64,000 nucleotides of DNA from Gigaspora margarita. Its lineage: Eukaryota > Glomeromycota > Glomeromycetes > Diversisporales > Gigasporaceae. The notes beneath the pieces are model-generated. The model ran no database searches. It was given only the letters and a program-made list of their open reading frames with translations, and was not told the DNA's origin. Both the position numbers and the translations under genes were made by a program. Where the stretch lies: positions 55,098 to 119,097 of the forward strand of contig WTPW01000852.1 in the NCBI GenBank assembly GCA_009809945.1, written 5' to 3'. The first letter of the stretch is position 1. Each line of letters opens with the position of its first letter. This document shows, one piece after another, positions 31,150 through 42,180 of the stretch.

Positions 31150-31880
31150 AATTAGAGGCGTGCCATTTATCATGTAATATTTTTTACTTAATAGCCACCC
31201 CCATCCATGTATGGTGTGATCACCCTAATCTCAATTCTGATTGGTTAATATAATAACTAATATATATAAGGGGCGTGCCATTTATTACGTAATATTTTTA
31301 CTTAGTTGCTACTCTTATCCATGTATGGTGTGATCACTTTATCTATTTCAGACGTGATAACACCTCTGACCATGTATCTATGGTAAAAATTACATAATAA
31401 ATGGCAAGCCCCTAATGTATTATATAAATATATATAATATTAAATAACTCTTGATCTACTGGTCTGTTTTGGATGATTTTACTACCAAAATGTTCGTTTC
31501 AATGAGACAATTCTAACAAGCCCAAGGTCATTAAAATTCAATCACAGGGTCGCAAGATCGCTAAGGTTTTGTATTATTATATATATAAATTTTAATATAT
31601 ATATATATATAAATGCAAAACCTTAACGATCTTGTGACCCTGTAATTGGATTTTAATGATTTTGGGCTTGTTAGAATCGTCTCATTGAGACGATCATTTT
31701 GGTAGTAAAATCATCCAAAACGGACCAGTAGAAAAAAGTTACTTAATATTAAATAGTATATATATTATGTACCTTATATAATATAATATATATATTATAT
31801 ATATTATATATAGATGCGATAACCACCCTGACCCATGTATCCATGGTATAAATCATGTGATAAATTGCACGCCCCTTAGT
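31150..31880. mobile_element. Nested MITEs sharing the AGGGGCGTGCCATTTAT end
   Basis: The motif GGGCGTGCCATTTAT appears forward near 31155 and 31270 and reversed near 31400 and 31870, with CCATGTATGGTGTGATCAC arms. 31268-31412 is a short element of this family; a second pair of ends (31155 and 31878) encloses both it and the element at 31458-31729. No coding potential. Confidence 0.6.
31458..31729. mobile_element. Long-armed palindromic MITE
   Basis: Arms of about 115 bp (31458-31573 and 31615-31729) are nearly exact inverted copies, beginning ACTGGTCTGTTTTGGATGAT. Inner blocks include GGGCTTGTTAGAAT, the palindrome GTCTCATTGAGAC and CAAAACCTTAACGATCTT. The loop is (AT)-rich. The GGATGATTT and GTCTC/GAGAC core is shared with 1-517. 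Confidence 0.75.
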
Positions 31881-31896
31881 AGATACTTTTTTTATT

Positions 31897-31992
31897 TAGT
31901 AACTGCTTTTTTGAAGTGATAAATCATAAAAAACATAGTGTGATAATGAAAAGCAGTTACTAATATCAATTAGTAACTGCTTTTTTGACGTG
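31897..31992. repeat. Inverted repeats of TAGTAACTGCTTTTTT
   Basis: TAGTAACTGCTTTTTTGA at 31897, its reverse complement at 31949, and a third forward copy at 31970. They look like end fragments of a small inverted-repeat element. Confidence 0.5.
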
Positions 31993-33220
31993 GCCATTTT
32001 AATATCACTTAATTTAATTAATTGGTAGAAATTATTTAGAAAAAGTTAAATAAATTTTTTTTATTACTGAAAAAAAACTGAAGATATGATTTATACAAAA
32101 TTTTACTAATGAAATCAACTTTGAGGTAATAACAAAAGTCGCTATTTGGACAAAAAAAATGCTAGTTTATTAAAACAGGTATTATTGTTTACATGGTAAA
32201 AATTTTTGCTACAGTCAATATACGCTTCAAAATGTATATAAAAAATGATTTGTAACAAAAAAAAATAGATGTTTTGAATATAAAAAGCCATTCTAAAACA
32301 AATATCCAACCAAATAACCTGAAAATCTATAGTTACACTCCTTCTCTGTATTATATATCAACTTTGTTAAGCTTCAGTAAAATGTTTCATTGTAACTATT
32401 TGTAGTCACTACTTTGATTTCGAATTTTTTATTTATGTTTCATCACAAAATTAGTGAAAATTTGATTTTGAAAGCAAATAGTAAATCTTAGATTTCTCTA
32501 ACAATATTAATCTGTTTTAGGTAAATTTTTAACTGTACACTAAGGAATATCTGCTCTATCAACTTTATTATTAGTGTTTTCAGGTTTTATTTTAAAAAAT
32601 ACTTCTAGTATCAATTGAAGTTAGAGTGAAAAATTTGAAAACGTGTCTATTCGAATTCATAAAAATGTTAATAATTTCATGAATATTCAATATTTTTTTA
32701 TGAGAACAGAAATTTTATTAGATGAAACTATGCTCTAAAAGTTTCAATTAATAGATAAGTAATAATATCTTAATAAAAATTTTCTAAAATTTGATTCATA
32801 TAATTTTTTTTTAAAAAAAATTTCTTTAGGAGAAACAATTTGATGATCGATTTATACTATAAGTAATTTTGTCCAGTATAGTAATTTGGCTTACAATTTG
32901 GAATCCGGTAAATTATGATTATCGATTTGTCCAATATAGAAATTTTTAAAATAAATTTTTTTAGCTTTGTTTCTATTTTAAGTTACAAACATTTGATTGG
33001 ATAAAAAAAATATAAAAGACTAGCAAATAAAAAAAAATTGTAGTTAACTTTTTTTAAAGAGATGAACAGATCTCAATTTTTTATAACTGTGCAATGAGTT
33101 TTCACTGTATCCCCTGTAAATTAAAATTTAAATGCAAAAAACTTTATCAAAAAAAGTATTATAAGTTTATTTTTTTTATTTAATTTACTAATTTATTATT
33201 AAATTAATGTTTATTTTTAA
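31993..33220. other. Non-coding AT-rich region
   Basis: No gene or clear repeat recognised in 1.2 kb. The last bases before 33221 (T-rich, ending TAATAG) resemble an intron 3' splice site ahead of the Cys-rich frame. Confidence 0.35.
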
Positions 33221-33640
33221 TAGATAAAGAAGAACATAAAGATGAATTTCATCTTACAGGCGTGCCTAAATGTGCTCTTTGTAATCAAAATCACTGCTAT
33301 TGTAAACAAAAAGATTGTACAAACTGTTGTAATTTTAATAAAATTGAATAAATCCCTGGCATTGTAAACAAAAAGATTGTACAAACTGTTGTAATTTAAA
33401 TAAATGTAATCAAAATGAATGTAATTATTGTAAACAAAATGATAAAGACTGCATACATTCTTTATCTACAAAACAAGCAGCATATAATAAAGAAAAAATG
33501 TGCTTGTCACCAGTGGTGACAGTAACCAGATTAGGGTTAGTGTTAGATTTAGAGTTAGAAGAAGGTTTATTATATAATAAAACACCTCAAGAAGCATTTT
33601 TAGCCAGAAAAAAATATTGGTTTCATAGGCACAATTTGAA
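33221..33640 (+). other. Cys-rich coding remnant
   Basis: A frame from about 33221 encodes KCALCNQNHCYCKQKDCTNCC, a dense Cys pattern resembling a zinc-binding motif, and then stops. A second, partly duplicated copy of the segment (ATTGTAAACAAAAAGATTG at 33299 and 33361) follows in other frames, with more CxxC-type codons to about 33465. A further open stretch near 33510-33640 follows. It may be a decayed exon upstream of the Rep-like remnant or a separate fragment; no family was identified. Confidence 0.35.
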
Positions 33641-33979
33641 GTTATTGCGATTTGTAATTTTTTGAATTTTTTTGCATACCTAATCTAGCAATTTGATTGG
33701 CTCGGAACTGTAACCACAGTTACAAATAGATTCGCCCTATAATAAAATTAATAAAGATATATCATGTATTTGTGGGCAATATGAGGTTACTAGTTTTGGT
33801 AAACTTCATGCTCAGTTCTATATTCAATTTAAAACAAGACAAACCTTAAAATCTATAAGAATTATATTTAATGACTGTTCAATGTCTATGCCAACATTTC
33901 TTGCTGGCAATTCAGAACAAAATTGTGCTTATGCAATAAAAACTTATAATCGTTGCAAAGTGCATTTACAAGGTAATTG

Positions 33980-35410
33980 AATTTTTTTGACTTATCCAAA
34001 ATATGTGAACACTGTGCTGATTCATGTATTTGTTTATATGCAAGATAGGGCAATAGTAATCTAACATCAGATGTGATTGGTCCATTTGAATTTGTACCTA
34101 TCGATTTTTAGAAGGTCGCAACAAGATAATGATCTACAAGATAAAAAGAATGAAGAATTCAGTGCTAGAATTGAGGGCAATAAAATGATATTAGAAGGAT
34201 TAACTCCTCTAGAAATTTTTAAAAAAAATATAGAAAAAATTTTTTATACTCGAAGTTACAAAGAAATAAAAGAGATATACCAAGATTATTATAAAGACAT
34301 GAACCAAAAAAATTCTTTTGAGAGATGTTGGAAGTCTTGTAATATATTCATTTATGGTACTTCATATACTGGAAAATCTTATCTTCTTGATATATTATTT
34401 CCTAATGCATATAAAAAAGAAGCTGAAGACAAGAAATAGTGGCCAGGATTTAATGAGCATGAGGAAGTAATTTTGATGAGTTTGATAGAAGTTTTTTAAA
34501 ATGGCAAGATTTGCTAAATATCTTAGATAAATGAAAATATAATGTACAAATTAAGGTGGCATATTAATTATTCTCCAAAGATTCAAGCATTTACAGCCAA
34601 TGCTCCATTACATGAATAGTACATATATGCCGAAGAAAAGAAATATATTACAAATAAAGATAGAGAACAAAGGCTTAATTAAAAATATTATAGTGCAATT
34701 GAGGTAGACTTGATTATATAATAGAATATTATAAATTTAGAGAAGATAATTTGAACCCTTATGAGATTGAATGTTATTGTTGTCCTATTAGAAGAATTTT
34801 TCACAAAGGATCTTATGAAAAATTTAATAGTTTTAAATTCACTATTGAATTTAATTCTAATATTAGTCAAGAAAAAGCAACTAAAATTATTGAAAAAAGT
34901 TCTGGAACTCTTTTGAAAAAAAGAAATCTTTATTATTGGAGAGCTGAAAGAAATGTTGACAAAACAAAATACATTTTAAAATCATATGAAAATTTTGAAT
35001 GAAAGAAAAGTGATATCATTATTTCTCCTTAAATTATTGAAAAATTATAAAACATAGATAATAGTGATGAAAAAATTATTTTTTATAATAATAAAAATAA
35101 TTTTAATCCTCAAGAAGAATTTTCTAGAACAAATAATGAAGAAATGATTGAAATCAATTCTAATCCTCAAGAAGAATCTTCTAGAACAAATTTAGATTTT
35201 ACAAAACAACAGAAAAAGTAAAATAAAGTGTTAGAAAAAGAAAATAATGATGAAGTAGATACTAAAATACTACAAATACAACAGAATTATCAAAAAGATT
35301 TATTAAATAAAAAACAAAAACTTGAAGAAAATGNTTATCAAAAAGATATGGATTTTGAGACTGATAAAGAAGAGATTGAAAATGAATTGAATAAACTATT
35401 AACAGGATAA
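33980..35410 (+). pseudogene. CRESS-DNA-virus-like Rep remnant (old integrated copy)
   Basis: The central part has the layout of a Rep superfamily-3 helicase: P-loop GTSYTGKS (34356-34379); a Trp-Pro-Gly motif about 80 bases later; an acidic Walker-B-like DEFD (34475-34486) in another frame; then a segment rich in Trp, Leu and Lys. Upstream, near 33990 and 34080, a FLTYP-type and a HLNLYL-type string could be remnants of endonuclease motifs I and II; this is weak. The gene is broken by TAG 34437, a frame change near 34470, TGA 34532, further stops and TGA 35000. The downstream frames (34751-35002, 35228-35410) are Lys/Glu-rich and may be a host or viral C-terminal part. The state fits an ancient endogenised Rep without function. 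Confidence 0.5.
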
Positions 35411-36009
35411 AATTTTTTAAAAAATTTAATATATATTATAAATATAAAATTATTGGTTTTATATAAATTAAAGTTTTTTTGAAAATTGTAAAAAAAAATA
35501 AAATAAAATAAAAAAAATAGAAAAATATAATATTCATTTGTCTAATTGAATAAAAAATATTTTTTTTAATAATAAAATTATCAATTTTAACAAATTTTAA
35601 TATAATTTTTTATATATAAAAGCAGAACATTTTTTTATTTTTTTTTTAATTGTTATATTTTTTTAATTTCTATTTTAAGAATGAAGTTGCCGATATCTTA
35701 AATTTTTAGATATTTATTTCTAAATTAACATAATTAATAATTGAAAAAATGTATTTGTTACCTGCAATGTATCACTAGCCCATAATGAGAATTGCGAAAG
35801 GATCATTTTTTGTTAGAAGTGCAGTAGGTGTTATCTTAGTAAAATTTTGAGTTATAAATATACCTGTGACAAAAAAGGCGTGTTGCAGAGTGCAACAAAT
35901 ACATTTTTCCTTAATAATTTTATAAACTAGTTTTTTTATTTAATTATATTTAAATATAAAAGTTTATTTATTTATTTATTATTTATTTTTTTATTTTTTT
36001 TAACAAAAA
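35411..36009. other. AT-rich non-coding, part of a dispersed repeat
   Basis: No gene. 35785-35895 (GAGAATTGCGAAAGGATC, AGTAAAATTTTGAGTTATAA) is a relative of 57450-57530, indicating a shared dispersed repeat. The remainder is low-complexity A/T. Confidence 0.4.
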
Positions 36010-36339
36010 TTGCTAACCATAACCACGGTGATGATTACCTGTGATCTACAATACATAAACAATTTTTATTAAATTCTTTTAATATTAGGGTAATGGTAAA
36101 GATTAGAGGTTAGGTTAGAGGTTAGAATAGAGGTTGATATATAGTAAAATTTAGCAAAGAATTGTTTTTTTACATAAAAAAAAGTAGTTACATAGACAAA
36201 ATTTTTAGTTAGAAGTGATTTTTTTAAAAAATTCTTTATTTTTGTTATACAAAATTAATTTACATGTTACACCTGATCCTGAATTTTGATTGGCAAATTA
36301 TATACAGGTGATCATCACCACGGTTATGGTTAGTAATAT
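36010..36339. mobile_element. MITE with CTAACCATAACC ends
   Basis: Inverted ends GCTAACCATAACCACGG and (reversed) ACTAACCATAACCGTGG, both followed by TGATGAT and ACCTG. The interior contains TTAGAGGTTAGGTTAGAGGTT and GTTACACCTGATC, features shared with several elements between 50 and 64 kb. No coding potential. Confidence 0.65.
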
Positions 36340-36567
36340 TCTTTTTTAACTATTATTATTTCTATTTTTTTCTTCCTGCCATTAATTTCACTTTTTAAAA
36401 AACAAAATAATTTTTAGTAAATTATATTTATTTAAAATTTGAGATATCAATAAACCTGATCTTCATGAAATAGGATTAAGTATATTTTATATTAATGCAA
36501 AAGATGTCAAATAAAGGAGAGAAATCAAATTTACATCAAGTATAATAAAATNTTAAACTTTATTCAC
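36340..36567. other. AT-rich spacer
   Basis: No gene or repeat recognised; an N is at 36552. Confidence 0.3.
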
Positions 36568-37023
36568 ATGGAAAAATTTTCAAATAAATATTTAATTTAT
36601 TTAGCAAAAAAAATTGCATATAATAGAATTGAAATATATTATTCTTTGGTACAAAGAAAGGGGCAAATTAAACAATATAGTCTTTTTTTTGGCTGGCCAG
36701 ATGTATTGGCCAGCATGTTACCCATGTCTATTATAATTACAATAAACTTCTATTATTTTCTTTTCTTTTTAAATAAAGATTATATTTAACTAGAACACTT
36801 TTTGCAAAAAAGTGAACCGTTTGAATTTTGTCCAATAGTATTAGAACTCTTTTTGCAAAAAAGTGAACTGTTTGAATTTCATCCAATAGTATTAGAACTC
36901 TTTTTGCAAAAAAGTGAAATATGGTTTCAGGAGATTAATTTATATTGTAATAAATTTAAAGTAAAATATATTTGGTCATATTCAGACTTAAAAAACTATA
37001 ATAATAAATATTTGTTATATTAA
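36568..37023 (+). repeat. 51-bp tandem repeat in a short open frame
   Basis: From 36792 a 51-bp unit (AGAACTCTTTTTGCAAAAAA...) is present two and a half times, keeping frame (17 codons: LFLQKSE, FEF, PIVLE). A preceding 73-codon frame (36568-36789) is separated from it by a TAA. Whether any protein is made is doubtful; the unit length being a multiple of three is the only hint. Confidence 0.4.
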
Positions 37024-38282
37024 TATATTCTGTATATTTATATTTTATTTATATTATTTATTTTATTTTTTATTTTATTATTATTTATTTTATTTTATTA
37101 TTTATATTGTTATTTTATTTGTATTCATTTTACTTTAATAATATAAATAAAAAATATATATTCGAATATTCTAAAATGCATATTGGATAAAATTTGTATG
37201 AATTTACTAAATTAGTAATATGATACAACAACAAGATTAAATCCACTGGAAATTCACCCGACAACAATAATAGGATTCAATCCACTGGAAATCCACCCAA
37301 CAATTCAATTAGAAAAAGACAACAGATATATTAAATTATTGTACTAATATTATTAGATGCAATTTGTTTGATTTTTCTGTGCACTAGATGAATTCTTCTG
37401 TATTTCATTAGACAAATTCTTCTGTATTTTATTTGTTTTAAATGTAGACAATATTTTTAATAAAACTAAAACTTTAAGTATTTAAAATTATATTTAATTA
37501 CTATATACTGTGCCATATTCTGTAAAGTGCATGGTTGCTACAAAAATGGAGCAAGGCTGGAACCAAGCCCAATCGATAGATGGAGGACTCCATATTGCAT
37601 AAAACTAGTACAACAATATACATGCCCATCAGTAGGCAACATGTGAGAACTGCAGCAAACAAAAGCCCTCTGCAAGCGATCTGCATATAAAATTATCTTT
37701 TTTTAATTAGTTTTTTTAAGAACAATTAAAATTTTAATAATAACATTTTATCAAAAGAAAAAGTTATGAAAATGATTTTAAGGTTTGGTTTCAGAGAAAA
37801 TAAATTTATTAAAGTTTTTGTAAAAATATTTGGTTTGAAATAAATTTATTAAAGTTTATTATAACAATATTTGGTTTGAAATAAATTTATTAAAGTTTAT
37901 TGTAAAAATATTTGGTTTTGAAATATGTTATCAACAAGTATGATTTTAGTATATTAGATAACAATTTAAGTTAGATATTTTGTAAATTTATTTATTAATA
38001 AATATTGCCTTTATTTATATTAATAAAAATTAATTATTAAATAAATTTTCAATAAATTTATGCATATTCAAATCACTTGAATAGATTTTAGGCTTTTTTA
38101 TACTTTTATAAAAGTTTTTTACTGCGCCACTTTTATTATAGTAGTCTTATATTGGTATTATATATTTTTTACCTGAATGCATTATTTGCAAAATTCAGAA
38201 ATATCAAATTTTTGCAAAGTACTTTGCGGAAATCTTACAATTTTGGAGACGACAAAATATCCTAGATTTAGTGTAAATTATT
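37024..38282. other. AT-rich non-coding with small tandem repeats
   Basis: 37225-37310 holds two copies of a segment containing TCCACTGGAAAT and CACCC. 37795-37925 holds three copies of a unit of about 50 bp (AAATAAATTTATTAAAGTTT, AATATTTGGTTTG). 38140-38185 is the interspersed repeat also at 28590. No gene. Confidence 0.5.
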
Positions 38283-38500
38283 AATAACTGATAATATAGT
38301 TTCTAAGAAAAAATTTTCATAGCAAAGTGCTAATATAGTTTCTTACTAGCACTATTATGAGATTTCTTGATAGAGTATGAAAAATTGCTAATTTTTCATC
38401 TCTGTCAAAAAACTTCATTAATAATGCTAGTAAGAAACTATATTAGTGCTTTGCTATAAAAATTTCCTCTTAGAAACCTTTTTATCAATAATTATAGGAA
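38283..38500. repeat. Long inverted repeat
   Basis: Arms of about 80 bp (GCAAAGTGCTAATATAGTTTC...CTAGCA and its reverse complement near 38430) surround a centre at about 38380. A likely MITE without an identified target duplication. Confidence 0.55.
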
Positions 38501-38700
38501 ATTTTGTCATTTTCTCAAAATTGTAAGTATACTATATCTCAATAGCAAATTATTTGCATTAAAGAAGCTGCTAGAAAAAGTGTTCACAAATATTTATCTT
38601 ACAATTGATTGGAACATTTAAACAAATAACAAAGAATAACATGCTTATGGCTAAGTATATTCGAATTTATCATCTTTTTGAAGTGATTATAATTTAATCA
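38501..38700. other. Spacer
   Basis: AT-rich, nothing recognised. Confidence 0.3.
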
Positions 38701-38708
38701 GCTGATAC

Positions 38709-38829
38709 TAGAGATGTGATCCATAAATTATAATACATATAAATAAACTGTAGTTTATTTTAAAACTACAGTTTTACAATATACTACAGTTTATTTATTA
38801 TAACTAATAGTTTGTAGTTCGCACCTCTA
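38709..38829. mobile_element. hAT-like MITE, 8-bp duplication GCTGATAC
   Basis: 121 bp. Ends TAGAGATGTGA and (reversed) TAGAGGTGCGA, with internal inverted ACTGTAGTTTATT blocks. GCTGATAC is exact on both sides (38701-38708 and 38830-38837). TIRs starting TAG-N-G with 8-bp duplications are typical of hAT transposons. Confidence 0.8.
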
Positions 38830-38894
38830 GCTGATACAAAATCAGATGAAAATGTAAAAAAAATGCAAAAGGTGCAGTAGATAAACATGTAAGA

Positions 38895-39779
38895 TAGGGA
38901 TGTTAAGTGGTTCGTTCAGTCTAGCTCTGGTTCAGTCCAAAGAATTTCAAAGAAAAAATGAACTGAACTGAATTTCATGAACTTTAGTTGAACTTTATAG
39001 GTTAAACTTGAGTTTGAGCTTGAGTTCATAAACTCAAAGTATAAACTTAGGTCAGCTTTAAGTTCAAGCTCGAGTTTATGAACTAAGTTTTAAATATAAA
39101 AAACCATGCTTAAAATAATTTTGTTTACACTTTCTTAATTATATCACAAATTTACAGTATAATTTTTTTAATTTATATTTTATTTTGATAGTTTTCATGT
39201 TTTACTGTCAAAAATATATAACGATATACACTCTACTCCCGCAATAGTCACACCTGAAATAGTCACATTTTCTTGAGACTATATACCAATCATTTGCAGT
39301 AATATAAAAATTAACTCTCATTATAATCACATGATGTGACTATTATTATGTTTCTCTCACTATAGTCACATTAAGTTTCTGCCAGACAGTGTGAATATGG
39401 CGGGAGTAGACTGTAACCGATAATAAATTAATCAAGCAAATTGAAAATCGATGCTGGGGAATTTTTTTTTTTTTAAGTTTTTTTTTCTTTTTTTTCCTAA
39501 GCCAATTTTTTTTAATTTGCCTTTCTCTTTTTTTTTAACCCGGTTTTTTTGAATTTTACTCTTTTTTTTTTTTTTTAGAATTAGACTGCAGTTCAAAAAC
39601 CGGTTTCTAAACTAGTTATATAAATTAAGTTTATAAACTAAATTTATAAACCAAGTTATGAACTAAGGTTATGAAACTGGTTTGGAAACTACTAGTTAAT
39701 TTTTGTCTGAACGAACTACTAAAATAAATAGTTTGAACCGGGTTTGAACCTGGTTCACCTAAACCACTTAACATCTCTA
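38895..39779. mobile_element. hAT-like non-autonomous element
   Basis: 885 bp. Ends TAGGGATGTTAAGTGGTT and (reversed) TAGAGATGTTAAGTGGTT. Flanks ATGTAAGA and ATATAAGT agree in six of eight positions, suggesting an aged 8-bp duplication. Both subterminal regions carry repeated GAACT/GAGTT/GGTTCA words. A mariner-like MITE is inserted at 39236-39406. No transposase frame. Confidence 0.7.
39236..39406. mobile_element. Mariner-like MITE nested in the hAT-like element
   Basis: 171 bp, ends CTCCCGCAATAGTCACA and (reversed) CTCCCGCCATATTCACA, with TA at 39234-39235 and 39407-39408. Internal AGTCACAT repeats. No coding potential. Confidence 0.75.
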
Positions 39780-40789
39780 ATATAAGTTTAAATCGCACAC
39801 ACTGCTCAAGCATTTCTACTATCATTTATCATTGAATTGTTTAGTAAACTTTACGTACATAAAGTAATGTATGTGTCTTTTCTGACTGCATATCTAATGG
39901 ACTCAGAGCTTTCTTAAGTGCCCTAATCTATGGTCAAAAAGTGTCAGAAAATAGATTTTACTTAGCGGAAAATATTTTAAGCAGGTGAATTGTTTTTATT
40001 AACATCTTAATGGATATTTGATTATCATTTCAATTTAATAACCATTTTACAAAATAACACCTTTTTTCATCACTTACTTGGAAAATTTTGCCAATAATTG
40101 AATATTCGAAAGAGATTGTTCAAATAACTTATTTATGAACACTCATTCTTGACGTTAACAATTACTTTTTACTCCCTATACTAAAAGTTTTCATGGAAAA
40201 AAATGATTGCAGATGCTTACCATCTCTTAGCCTTTATGCATATGACAACAAATTCGACTATTCTATTAATAATTTCTTCATTTGGTACAACAACTCAATA
40301 TCGATGAAAACCTAAAACTAACGGATGATGAGGGTTATAATACTTTCTGGCAACACTTAGTATTATTCTTTAACATTTAATGAATTGTTCCTTGATTAGA
40401 AACACATCTTATTATGCCAAAATTGGTAAAATCGTTAAATGGAACAATAGGAACAGCCGAAGTCATTGCTTCACTATCTTGTTTTCGAAATTCATTAGCT
40501 ACTTGTTGTATAGCTTTCTTTTATTTATTTCTCAGTTTATTAATTTTTGACGATGACACTTGATAAATACAAGAGTAATAAGAGTATCATTTGCAATTTT
40601 CATTTTGATTGATTTTATAAAAATATGATCACTTGTTAATCACATCAAAGACAATGTTTGAGAAAACTTCAAAATTACGTCATTATTTGCTTATTCAAAT
40701 TATCAATATGTGAATATAATGATGGCTGAACACCATCGCGATCACTAGCTAATCACATCGAGAATGAGGCTTGAAAACGCCTTCAATAT
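39780..40789. other. Non-coding region
   Basis: No gene supported in 1 kb; composition is slightly less AT-rich than its surroundings and no repeat was identified. It could hold old, unrecognisable coding remnants. CCTTCAATAT at 40780-40789 is the left target duplication of the next element. Confidence 0.35.
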
Positions 40790-41046
40790 GCACTTCTGAA
40801 ATCTGTGACAGATTAAGCCACGGATATCAATTATCCAGAATCAGTGTATAAATTTTATTCACATTTAATTAAACTAGGTAACAGAAACTGTTGAGGTCTG
40901 AAGTCTTAATATCTAATTTAATTCTAACTTCAAAAATATTATAAAATCGTTATTCCTTTAGGAGGTTGCTAAATATCGCAGGTTGCGATATCGCAGATTA
41001 ATATGATTGACCAATTAGATCACAGGATTTTGTGTAACAAAACGAA

Positions 41047-42180
41047 CCATATGGGCGGATTTGACTCTGATGTGATTATTGCAAATCTCACGCTGATTGG
41101 TTGATTTACGTAATACACTATTAAAATTTGGGGCTTTGTAAAAATAACATAACTTTTTTATATATTATAAGTTTGAAATTTTATATTTCATATTTATATT
41201 AAATAAGAACTTGGCTTCAAAGATCCAAAATTCTTTTTTTAAGATCCAAAATTTTTTCTAGTGACAATGTTAAAGGGTAGACCACGTAAAAACACAGAAC
41301 TATATGTGGTATATGGAAAGATCTTAAAAGAATACAAGACTAGTTTTGGTGCTGTGGTATGAAAAGTTTCATATTTATATTCAACAAGGTCTTGGCTTTA
41401 AAGATCCAAAATTCTTTTTTTAAGATCCTAAATTTTTGCTAGTAACAATGTCAAAGGGTAGACCACTTAAGAATACATAATTTGTACAGTATATAATGAA
41501 GATCTTAAAAGAATACGAAACTAGTTTTAGTGTTATGGTATGAAAATTTTCATGTTTATATTTTACAAGAACTTAGTTTTGATCTAAAATTCTTTTTTTT
41601 TTTGGGATTCCAAACTTTTACTAGTGACAATGGCAAGGTAGATGCGTAAAAATACAGAATTACGTGCAGTATGCAGCAAATATTAAAGAAATAAATGAAT
41701 AGTTTTTGGTATTTTAGTATTGTGGTATAAATTTTCGTTTTATATTCAACAATAATTCTGAGTTTTATTTTATTTTAAGTTAATTGCTTAGGTAAGTCAG
41801 CGTAGATATGATTTAAATCAAATACATGTGAGCAATATTATTTAACTTAATATATGCTAAATGTTGTAATTCGTCTCTAGTAAGAATGGTGATAACAGAA
41901 AAATAAAAGAGAATTACTATTAAAATATAGTAAATGAAAGTAAAGCTTTGCTAATAATAAATCGTTTTGGCAATAAATTATTTATTCGTATACTGGTATA
42001 TTCTAATATCATTATTAGATCATTATTGATTTGATTGGTCGGTGATCACATTTTGATCAACATTATCTCACATATATCATTGTGATTGATTTGATTGGTT
42101 AATTGGCATATTTTGATCCTTGTATGTGACAAAATCGAATTTATGTGACATATTGAATGGAGTCAAATCCGCCCATATGA
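41047..42180. mobile_element. Innermost nested element with ATATGGGCGGATTTGACTC ends
   Basis: CATATGGGCGGATTTGACTC at 41048 is matched exactly by its reverse complement ending at 42179. The interior holds a three-fold 185-bp tandem repeat and repeated GATTGATTTGATTGGT words near the right end. No coding potential. Confidence 0.7.
41173..41727. repeat. 185-bp tandem repeat, three copies
   Basis: Units start near 41173, 41358 and 41543 and share TTTCATATTTATATT, AAGATCCAAAATTC, CTAGTGACAATG and GGTAGACCAC. The third unit is the most diverged. Confidence 0.75.
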
